From Gracilaria domingensis (lineage: Eukaryota; Rhodophyta; Florideophyceae; Gracilariales; Gracilariaceae), in the NCBI GenBank assembly GCA_022539475.1, contig VCMS01000001.1, positions 620,001-684,000 on the forward strand: 64,000 nt of DNA, read 5' to 3'. The translations under genes were made by a program, and so were the position numbers. How positions within the stretch are numbered: the stretch's first letter is position 1; each line of letters begins with the position of its first letter. Of the stretch, positions 48,355 to 58,772 are shown in pieces. The notes beneath the pieces are model-generated. The model was given only the letters and a program-made list of their open reading frames with translations. It was not told the DNA's origin and searched no databases.

Positions 48355-48832
48355 GGCGCAGGGCGGGCGGCTCGGCACGACGGGCGGCGGCGCGAAGGGC
48401 GGCGGCGCGGCGGCGGCGCGCATTGATATCGGCTGCGCGCGGCGGGGAAAGCGGCGCAGAGCAATTGGAAGCGAGCGCCGGCTGAGCGATTGCTTAGGCG
48501 CAGGGCGCTGACACGCGGCGGCGCGCGGCGGCGCGCGCGCGTCACGGGCGGCGAGCGGGCGCGCGCGCGGCTCCGCCGCCCCCCGCGCGCCGCGGACGAT
48601 GGCGCGGGCGCGACGTGCGCGCGCGCGTGCGCTCAGCCAGCCGCGTGCGCCGCCGCCGCCGCCGCTCCGCCGCCGCCGCCGCCGTGGATGCGCGCCGCCT
48701 CGAATTGCGCGCGTCGTGGCGGCTGCGCCACGTGCCGCGCGCGCTGCGCGCCGCCCGCCGTTTTTGAGCCGCGCCGCGACGCGCGCCGCGCGCCGCAGCC
48801 GCCGCGCCGCGCCGATCGCGGCGCGTATCGAC
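48355..48832. promoter_or_regulatory. Divergent GC-rich promoter region
   Basis: 478 bp separate the start codons of F-box paralogue B (minus) and UPRT (plus), so both promoters must lie here. The DNA is close to pure GC in places, with CG-rich simple repeats. No individual element is recognised. Confidence 0.4.
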
Positions 48833-49628
48833 ATGGGCTTCGAGATCGGCGGCGTGCAGTGGCCGCAGCTGCACGTGCACCAGCAGACCGCGCAGCTGCG
48901 CTGCCTCATGACCACGCTGTGCGACAAGCACTGCCCCCCGTCCGACTGGGTCTTCACCGCCGACCGCGTCAACAGGTCAGTTGCAGTTCTACCCCCCCCG
49001 CCTCTCTCCCCCCCCCCCCCCCCCCCCCTCCCTCCCCCGCTCCACGCTGACTAATGCGCTGCAGCGCCCGCGTCAACCCGCCTCCAGGATCATGGTCGAG
49101 TTCGCGCTCAACTTCCTTCCCGTCGAGCCGCACCATGTCGTCACGCCCGTCGACAACGAGCCGCTGCACGGCGTCAAGTTTGCCGGCCGCATTGTCGGCG
49201 TCTCCATCGTGCGCGCCGGCGAGGCCATGGAGACTGCGCTGCGTTCGTGTTGTCGAAACGTCCGTCTCGGAAAGATCCTCGTGCAGCGCGACGACAAAAC
49301 CGCCGCCCCCCGCTACTACATGGCAAAGCTACCGCACGACGTTGCCACGCGCCATGTGTTGCTCATGGACCCGATGCTGGCTACTGGCGGCTCCGCGCTT
49401 ATGGCGGTTGGTAAACTGCTGGAGGCGGGCGTTTCGGAGCGCAACATTATCTTCATCAATGTTGTTGCCGCGCCTGAAGGTATCCATAGCCTCTTGTCTA
49501 AACACCCTGCCATTCAGATTTGCACTGCTAGCATTGCCGAAGGGCTCAACTCGCACAAGTATATTCGCAAGTCCCTGGGCGACTTTGGTGATCGCTACTT
49601 CGGTACCCAGCCCGACCAACCCAGCTGA
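48833..49628 (+). CDS. Uracil phosphoribosyltransferase, two exons
   Basis: The enzyme converts uracil and PRPP to UMP in pyrimidine salvage. Exon 1 is 48833-48975 and exon 2 is 49088-49628; the 112-nt intron (GTCAGT...TCCAG) contains a C run of about 20 and a GACTAAT branch-like site. Splicing gives DWVFTADRVNR + IMVEFALNFLP, as in the family. The product is 227 residues. Visible parts are VGVSIVRAGEAME, YYMAKLP and the PRPP-binding loop VLLMDPMLATGGSALMA, ending GDFGDRYFGT. UPRT pairs functionally with the cytidine deaminase at the other end of the window, but the two are not linked. Confidence 0.93.
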
Positions 49629-49893
49629 ACGCGACGCAGTCGTCGCACCACATAAAGTTTTGAATTCCGACCACATGCATCTTTGCGCAATTCAGGACGC
49701 GTTGTTAGTTCTGTCACGCACTCAGATGCGTTCCGTACAGCAGTGTCGTGTTTTGTACCACTCAGCGTCTGCTTCTGACGTTCCCTCCGGCAGTGCGCAA
49801 CAACCTCAGCTAGTTGCAGCGATCGATCCCAGCCGTGCGTATTCGTCCCTGTCTTACCCAACTCCTGTCTGTCAACAACTCCTCTTACAGACC

Positions 49894-50793
49894 ATGCAGT
49901 GCTTTCTCGCTCCCGTTTTGCCTACACGTACATCTAAACAAACGACCCCAAACCTTGTCGTCCGTCGTCCGCCGAGTCATCCCCGCCATGCAATCCGCGC
50001 TTCATCAAACGAACCCTCGTCCGACTATCCTCAACCGGGCCCTGTTTACCTCATTGGTACAGGGCCAGCGAATCCCGATCTACTCACACAAAGCGCCCTC
50101 AAAAAGCTTGCCAAAGCCGACGTAGTTCTGTACGACCGCCTTGTAAGCCGCGATCTGCTACGCGTCGCATCCATTGCTTCGCCGACCGCCAGTCAAATAT
50201 GTGTTGGAAAGGCACGAGGCATTGGCACGGGCAGTCAACCTGCCATTCAAACTTTACTCGCTGAATACGCACGTCGTGGCAAAACGGTCGTTCGCCTCAA
50301 GGGTGGCGACCCATCCATCTTTGGGCGCGTAGGGTCCGAGCTTGCTTTTCTGCGAGAACAATCGATTCCGGTAAGTGTCGAGCCAGGTATAACCACTGCG
50401 TCAGCCGTGGCCGCTAGCCTGGGTTTTCCGCTCACGCAAAAGAATGTCGCACAGGGTGTGTGTTTTGTCACAGCCCATGAAGATGTAGACTGGATTTCTG
50501 GTTCTATGCTGCGTCATGTCACACTGGTTGTTTACATGGGACTCCAAAACCTTGGCCCTTTGATGAGCAGATTGCGACAAACTGGTGCGGGCGATAGCGT
50601 AGGCGCAGTGGCTGTGCATGCGGCCACTACGGAACATCAGTTAGTCGTTTGGGGGACCATAAGCTCCTTGGCTGACAGAGTGAGAGCAGCGGCCCTTTCC
50701 AGTCCGACATTAGTAGTTATTGGGGACGTGGTGCGCTTAGCTTGTGGGTGGCCAGAGGAGTTAGATTCTGCGATTACGACGTCGCAACAATGA
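49894..50793 (+). CDS. UPM1: Uroporphyrinogen-III C-methyltransferase (SUMT), plastid
   Basis: The enzyme makes precorrin-2 from uroporphyrinogen III with two SAM, the first step to siroheme for nitrite and sulfite reductases. The catalytic domain starts PGPVYLIGTGPANPDLLTQSALKKL and continues ADVVLYDRLVS, VRLKGGDPSIFGRVGSE, VEPGITTASAVAASLGFPLT and TLVVIGDVVRL, all SUMT signatures. No bacterial CysG dehydrogenase domain is attached, as in plants. The frame is open upstream; ATGs at 49675 and 49726 are possible. I choose 49894 because a transit-like Ser/Arg-rich leader of about 45 residues follows it. It is head to tail with UPRT, 265 bp after its stop (46 bp if 49675 is used). Confidence 0.92.
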   Translation: MQCFLAPVLPTRTSKQTTPNLVVRRPPSHPRHAIRASSNEPSSDYPQPGPVYLIGTGPANPDLLTQSALKKLAKADVVLYDRLVSRDLLRVASIASPTASQICVGKARGIGTGSQPAIQTLLAEYARRGKTVVRLKGGDPSIFGRVGSELAFLREQSIPVSVEPGITTASAVAASLGFPLTQKNVAQGVCFVTAHEDVDWISGSMLRHVTLVVYMGLQNLGPLMSRLRQTGAGDSVGAVAVHAATTEHQLVVWGTISSLADRVRAAALSSPTLVVIGDVVRLACGWPEELDSAITTSQQ

Positions 50794-51028
50794 CATAGCA
50801 GGTTTTATTTTCCTAGTTTGACAGCTGCGAACGCGTTAGCATACGGATACACAAACTATTATTCACTGCGCACAGTGGACAAAATACCTCCACCCCGTTT
50901 AGCTTGAGCACAAAGTACCATTCAAAAAGCACCCGATTACGGACCATAAGCATTGTAACCACGGTCATGTTTACCTCCAGGGGGAGAAAGGCATGTCAAC
51001 GACCTCTAATTTCAGGGCTGAAGGCTGT

Positions 51029-51760
51029 TTAGTAATTCTTCCATGTCATACCCTTCCTGGGGGTGTCTTCTGGGAGTGGTTTGAGGTAATCAGGGATGTC
51101 ATACACCTTAGGCGCTTCCGCCTTCTTGGTGATGTTCTGTGCCTTCATGAGGGCCTCCCTCTTGATTTCTTTTCCGGTCTTTTGGCCAGTCTTAATATCA
51201 AGAGCTGCCTGCTTGACAGCATCGATGCCGCCAACCTTGCTGACATAGTTCTTATCGTCAGAGAAAGTAGAAATGCCCAGCTTGGAAACCTGTACTGTTT
51301 GGTACGCGGCAGGCTTGTAGCCAGGCTCACCCGCTTGCGGACGCATGACAACAGAATCAGCATCCTGGCGACCAACGCCGGCGCGCTCGGGAGCGCTCTT
51401 AAGAACGTCCTCCCTAAGTAGGTCGAAGCCGCGCTTGACTTCTCCAGCGACAACCGGGAGCTTCGTCGGCGACGAGCCGGCCTTCTTTGCTGGCTCGGCT
51501 TCGGCTGCTGGCTTGGCTAGGGCAGGTTCCTTGTAGCCCGGGTCCCCCGGTTGAGGCGCTATGAATGCAACGTCGGGCACGTTCGGGTCCTTTGGCTTTG
51601 CAGCAAAGGGGTTGCGGAAGAAGGGTTTCTTCTCGCCTTCCGCCATTACGATTCGCGCGGGTGTGGCGGGCGTCGGACGCCGTGACACCGTTGCGCGATG
51701 CGCGCGCGCCGGCGTGAAGGCGGACGAGAAGGACGGTTGAACAAACGCGGAGCAATCCAT
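51029..51760 (-). CDS. Plastid-targeted PGY-repeat protein, unknown function
   Basis: The product is 243 residues from the ATG at 51760. The N-terminus (MDCSAFVQPSFSSAFTPARAHRATVSRRPTPATPARIVMAEGEKK) looks like a chloroplast transit peptide with a cleavage-like V-M-A site. The mature part is Lys/Pro/Ala-rich, with two copies of a P-Q-x-G-[DE]-P-G-Y-K motif (APQPGDPGYKEP and MRPQAGEPGYKPA). The C-terminus reads VSKLGISTFSDDKNYVSKVGGIDAVKQAALDIKTGQKTGKEI...YDIPDYLKPLPEDTPRKGMTW. No mature cysteine is present, so it is not a bilin-bearing gamma-type linker. A basic, partly disordered stromal or thylakoid linker protein is an attractive guess given the phycobilisome setting, but I recognise no named family. 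Confidence 0.7.
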   Translation of the reverse strand: MDCSAFVQPSFSSAFTPARAHRATVSRRPTPATPARIVMAEGEKKPFFRNPFAAKPKDPNVPDVAFIAPQPGDPGYKEPALAKPAAEAEPAKKAGSSPTKLPVVAGEVKRGFDLLREDVLKSAPERAGVGRQDADSVVMRPQAGEPGYKPAAYQTVQVSKLGISTFSDDKNYVSKVGGIDAVKQAALDIKTGQKTGKEIKREALMKAQNITKKAEAPKVYDIPDYLKPLPEDTPRKGMTWKNY

Positions 51761-52163
51761 GGTGCAATGAGCGAAGGTGGAGCAGGGGCGTTTCCGACGT
51801 CGGAGGGTGAATTTCAAGGGACCCTTTCGAGACCAAGCGCAGTTCTAATCTGTCTATCTGTATCTTCAGCACAGATCTTCGTGCACCTCGTTCGCGGCCA
51901 TCGCCCTGCAGATTCCAAACCCTGCCCAGAAAAGTGCGGACCATACACGTGGTATGCGTGCCCACGGCGCTGACATGAGCGCATGCTTACAGAGAACGCG
52001 CCGTGAGCGCGCGCCCAACTTGATCGACGCGGAGGTCGGACCACATCGCTTCGACAGGATCGATCCGTTCTGCTCGCCGCGCTGACACAGCGCACGCCTT
52101 CGTTCAAAGGCGCGCGCGTCGCAGTCATCAACAACTCCATCGCGCCATGTAGCCCCGCCAGCC
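51761..52163. promoter_or_regulatory. Divergent upstream region
   Basis: 403 bp between the starts of the PGY-repeat gene (minus) and the acidic protein gene (plus). Both promoters are expected here; no element is recognised. Confidence 0.35.
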
Positions 52164-53423
52164 ATGGAGCACGGACAGAGCCATTTGCTACGGGACGACG
52201 AAGAGGGCTGGCGTGGTTGGTTCGGCGGCAAGGTTGCCAATGCGGAGGCAGCAATAGCGTCTGTCTTCAGCAATGAGGGTGGTGCCAACGCCCACGCCTC
52301 TCCTCTTCCAGACCGTTCTGAACAGCGACTGCTGCAGGATGAAGAAGAGCAGTTCTTTGCGCCACGTATGTCGCGAACGACTTCGGGCTTGTCGTTTTCA
52401 GACGCCTGGTGCGCCGTGCGCCGTGCCGCCGTCGCTGCTATGGGAGGATTTGAACAAGCTGATGGGGCTGTCTCGCCGTCGGGCGATACCGACCCGCAAG
52501 AACGCCAGGAACGTTTTAGCGTCGAACAGCGTGCCACGATTGTGAAACTGGAGAACCGCCCGGTTTTGAAACACTGCGGACAGAGCGATCCGAATGTGTC
52601 CCCACAGCCCACATCAGCTCATTTCTCCATGTCGGACTGCAGTGAAATGGAACAACTCGGTAAGGATGCGCAATTTGATTCGTATGATGAAGACTTCCCT
52701 CCTCTAGAGCAAAACAAGCATACCTCTACTCTTTGCGACAAACAACTCAAGCTTGTAATACAATGTGATACGCAAGTTGCAGAAAAGCCCGAATGCGCCA
52801 TTAACGAAGAGCGCCTCGCACAACTGAGGAGTCGCTTCGATATCATGTTTGAGCAAAACGGCGGCGCTGAGTGCGTGGCGCGTGTTAAACAGATTGGAGA
52901 CGTACAACTTATGGGTATGCGAGATTCCACCAAAATGGACTCCCGCGTACTGGCCGAACTGCGTGAAGCTAAGCATATCCTGGATAATGCCCTCAGCAGT
53001 CTCGAGTCCGCGGCTAGAAATCGCACCGACGAAACTGGAGAAGCGGCATCGGCTGCTAACAGTGTCATTGAACAGACCAAGGAGAACGTCAATCGAGAAG
53101 ATGATCTTGTAGATGATTGTAGTCGTCTTCTTGCTGTATTTGCTAGCAATGTGTGTTCAAATGTACTGCGCTGTGTTGAGGAACGCGATGTTCATAGCTG
53201 GAGTGATCGTGTGAAACACCTTGTCGACATTGCTTCAGTGGGAGTTGGACAGTTGCGTACGATTTGCTTTTCGTTTGCTGCGGAGCTTTCTTCGCATGAA
53301 AGGTGTACGAACACGCTCAAGGATGTTTCCGTCAGGCATGTTTTGCAATGTGTCGCGCTGGCCGTTGCTGCATTCCATGTCGAGGCGGCGGAGCGTGCTG
53401 TGCAGTATAGTGCACAGTTCTGA
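52164..53423 (+). CDS. Uncharacterised acidic protein, possibly FAM114-like
   Basis: The product is 419 residues, acidic, with no signal or TM span. The N-terminal part contains GWRGWFGGKVANAEAAIASVF. The middle is disordered (YDEDFPPLEQNK). The C-terminal about 200 residues are helical: RFDIMFEQNGGAECVARVKQIGDVQLMG, then VLAELREAKHILDNALSSLESAAR and long amphipathic helices to the end. A GW-rich start followed by '...GG...vkqi...' and helices faintly resembles FAM114-type Golgi-associated proteins. This rests on general pattern only. Confidence 0.55.
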   Translation: MEHGQSHLLRDDEEGWRGWFGGKVANAEAAIASVFSNEGGANAHASPLPDRSEQRLLQDEEEQFFAPRMSRTTSGLSFSDAWCAVRRAAVAAMGGFEQADGAVSPSGDTDPQERQERFSVEQRATIVKLENRPVLKHCGQSDPNVSPQPTSAHFSMSDCSEMEQLGKDAQFDSYDEDFPPLEQNKHTSTLCDKQLKLVIQCDTQVAEKPECAINEERLAQLRSRFDIMFEQNGGAECVARVKQIGDVQLMGMRDSTKMDSRVLAELREAKHILDNALSSLESAARNRTDETGEAASAANSVIEQTKENVNREDDLVDDCSRLLAVFASNVCSNVLRCVEERDVHSWSDRVKHLVDIASVGVGQLRTICFSFAAELSSHERCTNTLKDVSVRHVLQCVALAVAAFHVEAAERAVQYSAQF

Positions 53424-54450
53424 CCAATTCCACAATCGCGTTCCTTCCACTTTGGACAATGATGTTTTCTGGCTTAAATGTTTCGTTGTACTTCCATAAT
53501 GTATGAAATGTAGAGGTATAAGCAGAGCTCTTGAATCATTCTACATCCTTGCGGATTGCCGCTCACCTACAATATCTGACAACATATGGCATGCACATTA
53601 CTTATCCTCGTTCGACGGTTTCCTTTATGCTCACCTGCCACACATTTGCGCTCGCGAGACCCAAATCGAGTATGATAGCAATAGACATTGTCCAACCCCA
53701 GAACGATTTGTGCCGTGCGGCATCTCCTCTGCGGTTTAAACGAAGTGTGCCAGCCAGTCAGAACACGCCAGTGCGGCAAGTCCACACGCCTACTAACTCT
53801 GTCATAAATTATAGTCCGACCATCACATCCAGTGCCTGTTTCAGAACCCGTAAGGTTAGCACTACCTACCACGGGCAGTAGAAGGCGAGGAAAGTTTATT
53901 CGGCCCCCATTTCTATACACTGAAAACGATAACCAACTTCTGCATGGGACTTTGTTGGATCCTTCCGGTAGAAGCCTCGTATGAACGTCGCATGAGATTT
54001 CGCAAACATAATCTCAAAGAGCTTTGATCAATAATTGGTTTGCGGACGGTCAAGAGACTAGCGTACGTGCGAGGACAACTGCACACAAGCTGGAATGCGC
54101 TGTCAACACGCGTGGTGAGCGAGAAAGGTTGCGGTGCCATTTCGTGCGAAAGGCTTTGAAGGGCTGAAGCTGCGGTTTGGCAGTCCCGTCACGATATGTA
54201 CACGATACGAAGGTATCACCTGTGCTCCGAAAGGGATCCCCCTTTGATGCGTTGGATCCCTTTTGACCCAAAACGTGAAGTTGAAAATGCCGCGCGGCGG
54301 CAGCCCCAGTCAAAAAAGAGTCGTCGTGGCCACGACAACCCTCTTGATACATGCCCTTCTCCTTGACTGTTAAGCGCCCCCTTCAGTGCAGCCACCCACC
54401 TCCGTCAGATCCATCTCCCGCGCGCGCTCTTCCCCGTGGCGCTACTTGCA
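53424..54450. other. Intergenic, nothing recognised
   Basis: A small inverted repeat (AAAGGGATCC at 54230-54239 with 54254-54263, 14-nt spacer) lies about 190 bp before the kinase start. A GTG-initiated extension of the kinase frame to 54436 is not used. No gene is seen. Confidence 0.5.
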
Positions 54451-56817
54451 ATGCAGTCAGAGGTTTCGCGCCTCCCGGTGGCGCGCACGCCGCCGCCCGC
54501 ACCCCCCCCTACGCCTAATGCTGTCAGCATTCCCACTTCTCCAGAGCCCGACCTCGCGCTCCTAGATGCCTTGGTCTCCGCCACACAGCGCGTTTACCAC
54601 ACCGCCGGCATGTTTGAACCACCTAGACCCATATCGTCGCATAGCACACTTCCTTGGTTGTTGGAGAGACTTCAAATTCTCAATGACAACCTAATGCGCA
54701 GGACCAGACACGCCTTGTCGGAGCAAGCTAGTTCCGACGTCCTAGATGGCTTGGGTGACAAGAAGGTGTATTCGGACGACGAGCTTGATCGCATTCACGA
54801 GGAACCAACGCAAAGAAAGTCAAGTAGGATTAGGGCGGCGAGTAGACCATACCCTTCGCGTTTTAAGAACCCGTTGCTACCGGAACTAGAAGTTGATGAC
54901 GACGCGCCCTTGGCTTCGACTGGCAGTTCGGGTCGCATTGATGCTCGTCCACCCTCTAGACTACTGAGCTCCGCAGCAAATTCGTTTTTCACCAAGATGA
55001 GCTCTTGGAAGAGCTTAGGGTATTCGGAAGCTACCAAGCTGCATAGGGACTACTCAAAGATTTTCTGCGGTGAAGAACAGTCGAAGCTTGCGAACGGCGA
55101 AAGTTCAATTGAGGTTGCGGGAGGTTCCTTGTATACAAAAGAACCTCTGGCACAACGTTGGGAGCTTGCTCAGAAGATTGGAGAAGGTGGGTATGCAATT
55201 GTAAGGCTTGCAAGAAGGAAGGACCCGCTACCTGGGCAACCGCCTCCGGAGAATCGCTTGGCAGCCATCAAGATAATCTCCAAGCGAAATTCTGACATGT
55301 ATAATGAGAAGATGGTCAGTCGTGAAGTTTTTAGCTTTCGACTCCTAGACTTGGCGGGCGGACATGCGAACATCGTGGAATTGTACGAGGTTTGCGAGGA
55401 CGAAGAAAACGTTTATTTGGTCATGGAACTCCTGCAAGGCGGAGAACTATTTGTAAGAATAACAGAGCGAGGCCAGTATACCGAGCGCGATGCTGCAAAC
55501 TTGGTGGTTTCCATGTTGGCCAGTCTTGCATTTTGCCACCGACATAATCTTACTCACCGTGATGTCAAGCCCGAAAACTTTGTATTCACCGAACCCAACG
55601 GCGACGATGCGGATGTCAAGCTCACTGATTTTGGAATTGCATACTACTCTGAGGATCCGTCTGCACTATGCAAGACTTTATGCGGAACCCCGTTGTATGT
55701 GGCTCCAGAAGTTCTTCTACGGCAACCGTATGGACCAGAAGCGGACTTGTGGTCGCTTGGCGTTATTGTGTATATCATGTTGGTTGGGTACCCTCCATTC
55801 GACGACAATGATATCGTGCAGCTGGTCAAGAAGATCAAATTCCGTCCAGTGAAGTTCGATGGCGCGGAATGGAAGCTTATTTCAGCTGAGGGCAAAGAGT
55901 TTCTCGGAAATCTTCTCGACAAGGATGCGTCGAGCCGAATGACAGCGCAGCAAGCTTTAGAACATGAATGGCTACGCAACAATTGCCAAGCAGCAACGAT
56001 GAATGTGTTAGATGTCGCCCAATCCAACATAAAGTCGTTTGTAAATCGCAAGAGATGGCGGGCGGCAATACAAGGTGTAAAGGCCATGAATCGCCTGCAT
56101 CGCATGATCGAACTAAGCCGCGAACCCCATATCGGAGACGAATTGGATGACATTTCGGCAGAGAAGGTCGAAGTCGTTGCAGTACAGCGGCCAAGCGATG
56201 AAGGCGATGAACGCTATCCGAATTACTACCCCGGTCCTATCTTATCTCGCACAATTTCGAGTTCGAGTAGTGAACAAGAATCGGTGGAAACAAGGGCAAC
56301 TCCACTTACAAACATAGTGGCTTCCAGTTCATCTAGGCAACCTACCTCAATGTCCTACTCCGATCAAGGAACGAGCCGAACTAATAACGCAGTGTCCCAT
56401 TTATCGCATCGGCTTTTACTACCGACCGTCCCAGAAGTTGATAACGGGACTTCGATGATCTTGCCCCCTGTTGATGCAATGTATGGAAGCAATGAAGATG
56501 CAAGTCGGTTTTCCAATGAGAGGCCAAGACCTCAAAGGCAGCGCGGTCCGCTGGTTACTCAAGAATATGCGTCAGGTCTTGTAAGAACTGAGACCACCCC
56601 TGTACCTTTCCGAGGGTATAACAGTCAAAGCGGTAGGCTGGGTCGGTCATTAACCCGAGGAGACGGTGGTGTCGTACGAAAAATGTCGAGTCATGCTCGC
56701 AGATTGATGGGTCGAGGAAAATGGGGAAGGGCAACAAGTAACAGTGACAGCCGTACTCCGGTTATGATCGGTATGGGAGAACATAGGCGCCACAGGAAGT
56801 TTCCGTGGTTCAAGTGA
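54451..56817 (+). CDS. CaMK-type Ser/Thr protein kinase
   Basis: The product is 788 residues from the ATG at 54451. A disordered Pro/Ser-rich N-terminal 230 residues precede the kinase domain (about 240-520): GEGGYAIVRLA (Gly loop), AAIKIISK (ATP Lys), MELLQGGELF, HRDVKPENF (catalytic loop intact), DFGIAYY, GTPLYVAPEV and DLWSLGVIVYIMLVGYPPF, typical of calcium/calmodulin kinases. Just after the domain, KSFVNRKRWRAAIQGVKAMNRLHRM is a basic amphipathic helix like a calmodulin-binding autoinhibitory segment. No EF hands are present, so it is not a CDPK. The C-terminal 220 residues are Ser/Arg-rich and probably regulatory. Confidence 0.88.
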   Translation: MQSEVSRLPVARTPPPAPPPTPNAVSIPTSPEPDLALLDALVSATQRVYHTAGMFEPPRPISSHSTLPWLLERLQILNDNLMRRTRHALSEQASSDVLDGLGDKKVYSDDELDRIHEEPTQRKSSRIRAASRPYPSRFKNPLLPELEVDDDAPLASTGSSGRIDARPPSRLLSSAANSFFTKMSSWKSLGYSEATKLHRDYSKIFCGEEQSKLANGESSIEVAGGSLYTKEPLAQRWELAQKIGEGGYAIVRLARRKDPLPGQPPPENRLAAIKIISKRNSDMYNEKMVSREVFSFRLLDLAGGHANIVELYEVCEDEENVYLVMELLQGGELFVRITERGQYTERDAANLVVSMLASLAFCHRHNLTHRDVKPENFVFTEPNGDDADVKLTDFGIAYYSEDPSALCKTLCGTPLYVAPEVLLRQPYGPEADLWSLGVIVYIMLVGYPPFDDNDIVQLVKKIKFRPVKFDGAEWKLISAEGKEFLGNLLDKDASSRMTAQQALEHEWLRNNCQAATMNVLDVAQSNIKSFVNRKRWRAAIQGVKAMNRLHRMIELSREPHIGDELDDISAEKVEVVAVQRPSDEGDERYPNYYPGPILSRTISSSSSEQESVETRATPLTNIVASSSSRQPTSMSYSDQGTSRTNNAVSHLSHRLLLPTVPEVDNGTSMILPPVDAMYGSNEDASRFSNERPRPQRQRGPLVTQEYASGLVRTETTPVPFRGYNSQSGRLGRSLTRGDGGVVRKMSSHARRLMGRGKWGRATSNSDSRTPVMIGMGEHRRHRKFPWFK

Positions 56818-57007
56818 TTGTAGTCATATTGTATATAATAGTTTTGTTTGGAAACGTAACGTACCCCACGACTAACTCGCACTGCGTTTACGAGAAAGAG
56901 TGTCCCTTTGAACATTTTGACTTCCGCAGGATATAAAGAATATTATTTGTACAGGGTATTATCATGTCCGAGAACAGCCGCCGTCGACAGTCATTTTGAA
57001 CATATTG

Positions 57008-58174
57008 TCATATGAATGGGAAGATCATATATTCTGAGTAGAACAGTTTCCAGATGAAGGCGTAAAATGCTTTTATCGAGCCTTGGTTCGTCGGTTTGAT
57101 CGATCGCTGATATCGAAGAAGCCATCCCGCTAAGAATAGATGCCCAAAGAGTAGCACATATCTTCGGAAGGCCCCCGGCGGTGCAAGCAGGGCTGTAACA
57201 ATTGCTCCAGCGTAGTTCATTAGCAAAACCGTGACGACTAACTTGACCATCTTCGAAGGGCCAATTCTAGAAGCAAACGTTGGAATGCCTTCAATTGTGT
57301 CCCCTTTGATGTCTGGCAAATCCTTAGAAAGTGCAATTACGCAAGCGAATACGGTCATGAACACGGCCAGAAAGGTGATAGGGGGAGACCAGGCAAAGGG
57401 AACTCCCAGAGCGGATTTAGTGGCATGATACACACCGAAGTTTAGGAGGAAACCTCGAACGCATGAGATTGTTATTGCTGCCAATGGTGGATAGCGCTTA
57501 AACCTAAACGGTGGTACCGAGTACAAGGCTCCAAATGACATCCCAAATGCATACAATCCAAATATAAGGCGAGAAAAGAACACTCGAACAAGCGCAAGTC
57601 CCAGGACGGCGCTCGATAATACTATACCCCAAGCCAGTGACCCTTTCATCTCACCAGCAGCCAGAGGGAGAAACGGTTTGTTAATCTTGTCTAAACGAAT
57701 ATCATATATTTGATTGATGCCAACGATAAACGCGTTTCCTAATAACAAGGCCAATAAACCGATGATTGCACGAGGAAAGAGTGCCCAATCAATGTATGCT
57801 GACGATTCCAAAAGAGCACGTGCACATCCTGCAAAAGCTGCTAGTATGGTGCCACGAATGGTGTGAGGTCTGGTGAACTTGAAAATGGCCTCGGCGATGG
57901 AGGCTTTAGGCGGTTGTCCTGCACCGTTGGCTTCTGCCAGAGCGGAACATCTGGTGCAAATCCAAAATGGATGGGAGCTCTTCAATGGAGCTTCTGTTAC
58001 AGGTCTTCGTCGAGAAATATAAGCTCGGTTTAACGAATGCGTCACGGAGTGTGTTCCCCTCAGAGATGACCTCGTTAACTCACAGCTTGGTGCTACAGAA
58101 AGCGCGAATGCAAAGTTGCTCGTACTCATATCGGATAGCCTAATGTCGCGGAGTTTGGAGGAAACGGAGTGCAT
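57008..58174 (-). CDS. VTE2: Homogentisate prenyltransferase (tocopherol/plastoquinone), plastid
   Basis: This UbiA-family membrane enzyme prenylates homogentisate, giving precursors of tocopherol (phytyl donor) or plastoquinone (solanesyl donor) in the plastid envelope. The product is 388 residues: a transit-like leader of about 85 residues, then about nine TM spans. The two Asp-rich prenyl-diphosphate/Mg sites are NQIYDIRLDKINKPFLPLAAGEM (about residue 160) and KDLPDIKGDTIEGIPTFASRIG (about 285). RPHTIRGT opens the core. Phytyl and solanesyl transferases cannot be separated by eye. The symbol is for the family, not a proven orthology. Confidence 0.9.
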   Translation of the reverse strand: MHSVSSKLRDIRLSDMSTSNFAFALSVAPSCELTRSSLRGTHSVTHSLNRAYISRRRPVTEAPLKSSHPFWICTRCSALAEANGAGQPPKASIAEAIFKFTRPHTIRGTILAAFAGCARALLESSAYIDWALFPRAIIGLLALLLGNAFIVGINQIYDIRLDKINKPFLPLAAGEMKGSLAWGIVLSSAVLGLALVRVFFSRLIFGLYAFGMSFGALYSVPPFRFKRYPPLAAITISCVRGFLLNFGVYHATKSALGVPFAWSPPITFLAVFMTVFACVIALSKDLPDIKGDTIEGIPTFASRIGPSKMVKLVVTVLLMNYAGAIVTALLAPPGAFRRYVLLFGHLFLAGWLLRYQRSIKPTNQGSIKAFYAFIWKLFYSEYMIFPFI

Positions 58175-58772
58175 CCTCTATTGATGAAGCCATGAAGTAC
58201 TTGAACATTCCTCATGACGATCGTTGTGCCATTTTGCTATCCGAGATCCAAAAACATGAGGTGAACCTCCATTTTAATTTTATCTGATGTAGCCGGCTAG
58301 GAGCTTCCACTTGGCGGGACGTGATCTTCACACGCGTCACGAATGCCTCTCTTGACGCCGCTTCGCGTAAAAATTGTCTGTCGATTCGTCTCAAAATCAA
58401 AACTGGGAACAAGTTCAACGCGCAAACCCAAAGTTTTCACAAAAAAACCTGCATCATAAATCGGCCAATGGCTTTGCAGAATCCATTCTGCATGCGGCTC
58501 GGCCAGTTCGGCTCGGTTCGGAAGCATTGGATTCCATCGTCAATGCCAGATACGTACTTTTCACTTCTCCCATTCGCACACTTCACGAAGCGAGAGCTCG
58601 ATCATTGAAGAGCTCTCGCTCCCGTTTGCATCTTCCGAACCCAAGCCATAACAATAATATCTTTACACAATGTCTGACTCCGGTGTTGAAAATGTTAAGC
58701 ACCAACACCAGGCCTGACCAACACCATCTCGGAAAAGCGAGGAACTATTAAGAGAGGAACTACACAAGCACA
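58175..58772. other. Intergenic with a hairpin
   Basis: An 11-bp hairpin lies at 58589-58620 (AGCGAGAGCTC / GAGCTCTCGCT, 10-nt loop). Short frames lack motifs. Confidence 0.5.

Noticed and set aside
53531-53881. 116-codon plus-strand frame
   Set aside because: No motif, Thr/Ser/Arg-rich, overlapping frames on both strands; no sign of selection.
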